Source: Camelus bactrianus
Taxonomy: Eukaryota; Chordata; Mammalia; Artiodactyla; Camelidae
Direction of reading: 5' to 3'
NCBI RefSeq assembly: GCF_048773025.1
Contig: NC_133543.1
Location: forward strand, 9,827,365 to 9,891,364
DNA length: 64,000 bases
The notes under the pieces were generated by a model, which was given only the letters and a program-made list of their open reading frames with translations, was not told where the DNA came from and searched no databases. The translations under genes and the position numbers were made by a program. Positions 55,501 through 61,500 of this stretch are shown here, piece after piece (the stretch's first letter is position 1; the number at the start of each line of letters is the position of its first letter).

Positions 55501-58500
55501 ATGCATGAGGTCATGGGTTCAATCCCCAGTACCTCCATTAAATGAAAAAAGTAAGTAAACCTAATTATCCCCCCATAAAAAAATAAAGAATTTAAATGTT
55601 AACACAATAAAATAAAAAATATTAATGCATCTAATACAGGAACGTTTGTCCAAAAAAAAGTGGATGCAAAATGAAGTCTCCCAAAATTGGTGCATCTAAC
55701 AGTGTTAAGAACTACACATCTGGGCCATGCAGAACAGGCATGTCAAAAAGCCTAAATGAAAAAGCCAGAAATACACACAAGACACTTTAACATTTTAAGT
55801 AACTCACGAGAGGGGAGGCTATATAGCTCAGTGGTAGAAGGCATGCTTAGCATGCACATGGTCCTGGGTTCAATCCCCAGGACCGCCATCAAATAAATAA
55901 ACCTAATTACGCTAGCCCCTCCCCAAAAAAAGAAAGAAAAAAGAAAACTTAAGTAACTTACTAGAAATATCTGAAGTCTGACCAACACTTCCTCCCGGAT
56001 AAAGTTTACTGATAAGTAAGCGCTGAAAACGCAGCAGCAAATCCAGTGACGCAGACCTTTCACGACTGTGCTGCTCAAAGTCTAGACATGAGGATATCCG
56101 ACGGGCAACATCTTTCAATCTGGCGACTGTCTGAGAAGCAATGTTTCTATGCAGGGGAGAGAGGAATGCAAAGTTAAACAAGTTATGTCTGTTTAAAAAA
56201 AGGGGGAGGGTATTTAAAAATCACAACATAAACTCAAATCAGAAATAAAGCTCATACACCCAGGTGACCTACAGCTGGCTTCCCTCTCCAAACGTGTGCC
56301 AGGTGTGCCTGCAATGAGCACACCTCAGCCAAAACTAAGCAGTGGAGCTCAGAAGACACAAAAGACAGGAGGATACCCTCTGCTCTACAAATGTGCTTCT
56401 AAGAGCTGCAGTTTCTCCAACCTGATTTCCCAATGAATAGAGTACACGAAATGTCTCCAAAATCTCTTACATCTTTAGACTATTTTTCAACAACTGCATC
56501 AGCTAAGTCAACACACTGAGTCTCCTTCAGCCACAAACCCTTAAGGTAAGGAGTAAATGGTAAAGCTGACCAAAGGATGGGGCACATTATCTACACTATG
56601 AAAAGCGCCTGGATCATAGCATCCTGTTAGTCAGAAAGCTGCGGACGTGTTCTCTATTTTCCAAAAGTGTTTAAGGTGCTGTGTCCCTCCATATTTCAGT
56701 TTTTGTTTTGTGTTTTCCAAAGAAGTACATCTTCATTATACACCTGCTTTGGAGCCAGCTCCTCCCTGTGGGCCAGAGGGACCGAAAGTAAAGAGGAAAG
56801 TTCAGAAGACAGTGTGTGAGGCGGGTCTAGAGAGTGCTGTCCAACAGGAAAGTGCTGCCAGGGAGTCACCTGTGTAATTTAAAATGTTCGACCAGTCACA
56901 TACATTAAGATGAAAAGAACATGAAAAAATCAGTACTAATATTGTATTTACTCCAGTGTAGTGAAAATATTATCACTTCAACATAAAACCAATTTAAAAA
57001 GTACTTAAGTGTTTATATTAGTCTTCCCATACACAGTCTTCAAAAGCCACTGTCGTTTCGTACAGATAGCACAACTCAATTTGGGCAACTAAATTTTCAC
57101 TGAAAGTAACGTGATGTACACTCAAGACTCATAAAAAAGGCAGAGCTGAAAAGGTAAATTCATATGGCCAACTTCTTCCAACATGTAAGTTTTCTAATAG
57201 CTGAATTAGGTCCCAGTTTTCAAATCTGAATTTTAACTACTCGAAGTAAAAACTCAGTGTCTCAGCTACACTAGACACATTTCAAGTGTTCATCAGGCCA
57301 ACGTGGCAAGTGGTTTCCAGGTGCGGGCAGGTAAGATGATCAGATGTCTCTACACACCCAGGGAACAGAATAAGCAGAGGAGCAGGAGAGCTGGCCCCTC
57401 ATGAGAACAGTAACTTGTTACAGAACCAAGGACAGGGAACCCAGCATTCTCTCTCTGCCAGTGATGCCAGAGGGCCTGGACACTGCCTCCTTGGAGAAAG
57501 AAGGGGCAGCTGACCTCAGGAAAGCACTTCTTTGAAATACATGCTTTTTTTGCTTTAGAACTTTTACCTTTCAATTCCAAAGCACTCAATGTCCATTTTT
57601 TCACTTGATCCTTAATTAACTCTGCAACATGAACACTGCTTGTTACTACTCCCAGTTGCCAAACTGGGCAGAGTTTCAGCTGCCGGCTTTATACAAACGG
57701 TCACAACTGACATTGTCTAGAAGCAATTCCCAAGCTCTCTTCACTACCACCAACTGCACTGAATTAATTCACTTTATTTCAAATCATTATACTGAAGATC
57801 AGAATGTGTGATTATCAATCAAAAAAACCCAATCATCATCAGATTAGAGGGGAAAAAATAGGAAAAAGGGCTTTTTAAATCAGCATGTACTAAAAAGCTA
57901 CGCAAGGAACTAGCTCTAAAGCTTCCTCTTTTAAAAATTCACTGTGTGCCCAGTAGATTCTACTGTCCCCAGTTGTGGGGGGCAGGCTGCCCCATGCCAG
58001 TATATTACTCGCCACTGCTCTGGACTTGGGTGTCTGAGCCAACCCTCCAGGGCTCTCTTTCCTCCCTGTGTGAAAAATAAACCAGGAGCCAAGTTCACAA
58101 ACAGCAGAGCTGTGTTACACAAAGGAGCAATCATTTTTCAGTGTCTAACAAATGCCTCTCGGAAACCACCTTGCATTTTCACTCTTTGTGGACGAGGTCT
58201 GACCACTTCAGCCCTTGTCTAGGTCGGCGTCTGTTTACACTCTTGACTGGGACGCTTACCTCCTCCTGATCAGTCCCTTCAAAAATAACCCTCACCATTC
58301 TTTTGTTTACTTCCACTTGTAAAAGCTGTCTTACAAATATATATCTATGATCTACAGAATGAGGCAATGACGTGACCAGTTTAAAACAAAATGAACTTAC
58401 CATGGTGATTTCCATTTCTATCTATATGCTTACTAATGAGGGCAGGAATCCTTCTCTGTTTACCACACACTTTTCTCTGGTGTGAAAACCTTCAGAACCT

Positions 58501-61500
58501 CCAGTTCTACCTCACATACGCTAACCTCCGCTCTCACCTGTATTTAGGAGCCTGCTCTCTCCCCTAAAGCCTACCCTAGGTAACTTTTAGAGTATTTTCT
58601 CAACAACCACACACATTTTTGAGAAGATCCCAGCATTACATCTACCTTAATATGAAAACCAATCATCCTCCCATTAAAATGTACCTCCTGCTATTTACCT
58701 AAGAAGCTGTTGTATGAGTTGAACCAGAGGCAAACACTGTTTTCCAGAAGATTCATAGATCCCCGTATTAATAAGATCTTTATCCAGTGGAGTCCTACTT
58801 CTGTGAAATGTCGAGGCATTCGCTTCCTGTTCATCAATTTCTTTTTCCTTCTGCGCTTCTTTTTTGGCTTCAATATCCTGTAATTCGTGAAACAGAAAAC
58901 AGAAACTGGTTACCAGTTATCTCAGCAGCAGGTGTGAATCCTGCACTGAGCCCTAATCCCACAGCCTGCTTGTGCTCTGACTCCCACCACTGGTGACACT
59001 GGCCCACATCCACCTGTCAGAAATCACACTGCTCAGTTTCTAAACAATTTGTCCTACGAACCCAGTGTCCAAGCGGCCAGTGCTGATGGTCTCCAGCCTC
59101 CTTCAGTGAAGTTCCTTAACTCTTTACCCCTGCTGTGATCACCTAGGCAGGGTCTATCTGTTTTGTAAACATGAAGCAATAACCCTCAAAATAAGGGGAT
59201 ATATGCCTAAGCCAGGTATCTGATACAAGACGTCCAAAATACAGAAAGAATTCTTACAACTTGACAACTGAAAGGTAAAATAACCCAATTTAAAAACAAG
59301 CAAAAAAAAACTTGAATAGATATATCATCAAAGAAGACATGCAAATGGCTAACAAGCACACGAAGAGATGCTAAACACCACTAGTCATCAAGGAAACCAC
59401 GTCTGCTAGGACAGCTATCATTAAAAAACAGATGAACAGCAGCAAGCATTGGCAAGGATGCAGAGAAGCTGGAACCCTCACACAATGCTACTGGGAATGT
59501 GAAATGGTACAGCCACTTAAGAAAACAGTCTGGCCATTCCTCGAAATGTTAAACATAGAGTCACCATAAAACTCGGCAACTCCACTCCTAGGCATATGCC
59601 CATAAGAAATAAAAACATACATCCACACAAAAACCTGTACCTGAATGTTCACAGCTGCATTATTCATAACAAAAGAGGGACCAGCCCACATGTCCATCAG
59701 CTGATGAATGGATAACAAAAGTGCTATATCCATACAATGGAACATTGCTTAGGAATTTTAACAAAATGAAGTACAACACGGATGCTACAACCTGGCCGAA
59801 CTTTGAAAACACAAAGGGCCACATACAGTACAAATCCACTTATATGAAATGTCCAGAACAGGGAGAAAGTAGACTGGTGGTTGCCAGTGGCTTGGAGGAG
59901 TGGGAATGGGGATTGACTGTTAAAGGGCACAGAGTTTCTTTTAGGAGTGATGAAAACATTCTGAAATTAGACAGTGGTGATGATGGTTACATGACTTTGT
60001 GACTATATAAAGAAATCACTAACTCATACACTTTAAAAGACAGAACTTTATAGTAGGTGAATTATATCTTGATAAAGCTATTGTTTTTTTAAAAATGTAA
60101 AGGAGGTATCTGTTGCCAATCAATGCAATCAATATTCCTGAGGACCTACCAAGTATTGTTCTAGTTATAAAATTTACTCTGAAAAAGCAAACAAGTTCTT
60201 TCCTTCTGGGCTTTATTTCCTAATGGCAAAAGCCAGAACAGTTTGATAGAAAACAAATTTATGGCTACCAGAGGGAGAAGGGGGTGGGAAGGGATAAATT
60301 GGGAGTTGGAGATTTGCAGATAGTAACTACTATGCATAAAATAGATAAACAACAAGTTCATGCTGTATATAGCACTGGGAACTATATTCAATATCTTACA
60401 GTAACCTATGGTGAAAAGAATATGAAAACAAATCTATGTATGTTCATGTATGACTGAAGCATTGTGCTGGACACCAGAAATTGACACAACACTGTAAGCC
60501 GACTATACTTCAACAACAAGTCAGAACTGTCTAAATACAGACAGCCCTCCCCACCCTGAGGGGCATGGGCATGCAGACCGTGACTGATTCCAGGACTGGA
60601 ACTGTGCCACCCACTCTAAAGGATAAAAAGGCAACACGGATCACAGTTTTAAAATGCGTGTGCTTTTGACCCAATTTCATTTCTAGAACTTTTTCCTAAT
60701 AATCATTCTTATACTCAATGAGTTATAATCTACATGAATACAGTTAAAATTTATGGTAGTAAAAATATCTAAAACCTAAATGATCAATAGAAAATTATTT
60801 TTTTTTAAAAAGTGGCTCCCTTTCCATACGACAGACTTCCCCAAAGCAACAGAACAAATGGACATAGCAGTAGAATATTCAACATACAAGACACGGCAAC
60901 CTGATGGGTGAAAAGGATGCAGGTCACTGGGACCAGCTCTGGCACCACAGGCAGTATCATTAGCAAACATCTGCACTTTTGAAAGTCTGGAAGACGGTAC
61001 ACCAAAAATATTAACAATGATTATTCCTAAATGATGAGGGGTTGTGTTTATGCCTTTCTGTAGCTTCCAAACATGTTCAGTTTCAAGTAAATGGCCTTTT
61101 GGCTATTTTTTAGGCACCTTTATTATGATCAGAGGGATCACATATCTCTATAGCCTTCCTCCCGCTCCCGAGTCCCGCTCTCCAGCAGGAAGCACAGAAT
61201 AAACATAAGTGCTAACTAAATTAACAGGTTCTAAAAATACTGCTTGGGTCATGTCAAGGTTACCATCCGGCCCACGTGTGGACCGCCTCTGCCCGTTTGC
61301 AGTCACTGCCCCATCAGGCGAGCTGTCACACAGAGCCATGTGGGGCACAGGGAGATGGCAGAGGCTTGGAGTCAGCAAACCTGCCACTCACTAGTCAGGA
61401 CACCTCAGCAAATCTGTGGTGCTCCTGTCCACATCTACAAAATGGAATTTTAAGACAGCTTTTCCCACTCGACACAGTGGACTAGGTTAGAAGAGAAAAA

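Noticed and set aside
56204-56215. GGGGGAGGGTAT run similar to the SINE start
   Set aside because: Only 12 bases match and no SINE body or tail follows.
57940-58110. Possible LTR remnant with AATAAA
   Set aside because: No defined ends, no target-site duplication and no clear family match.
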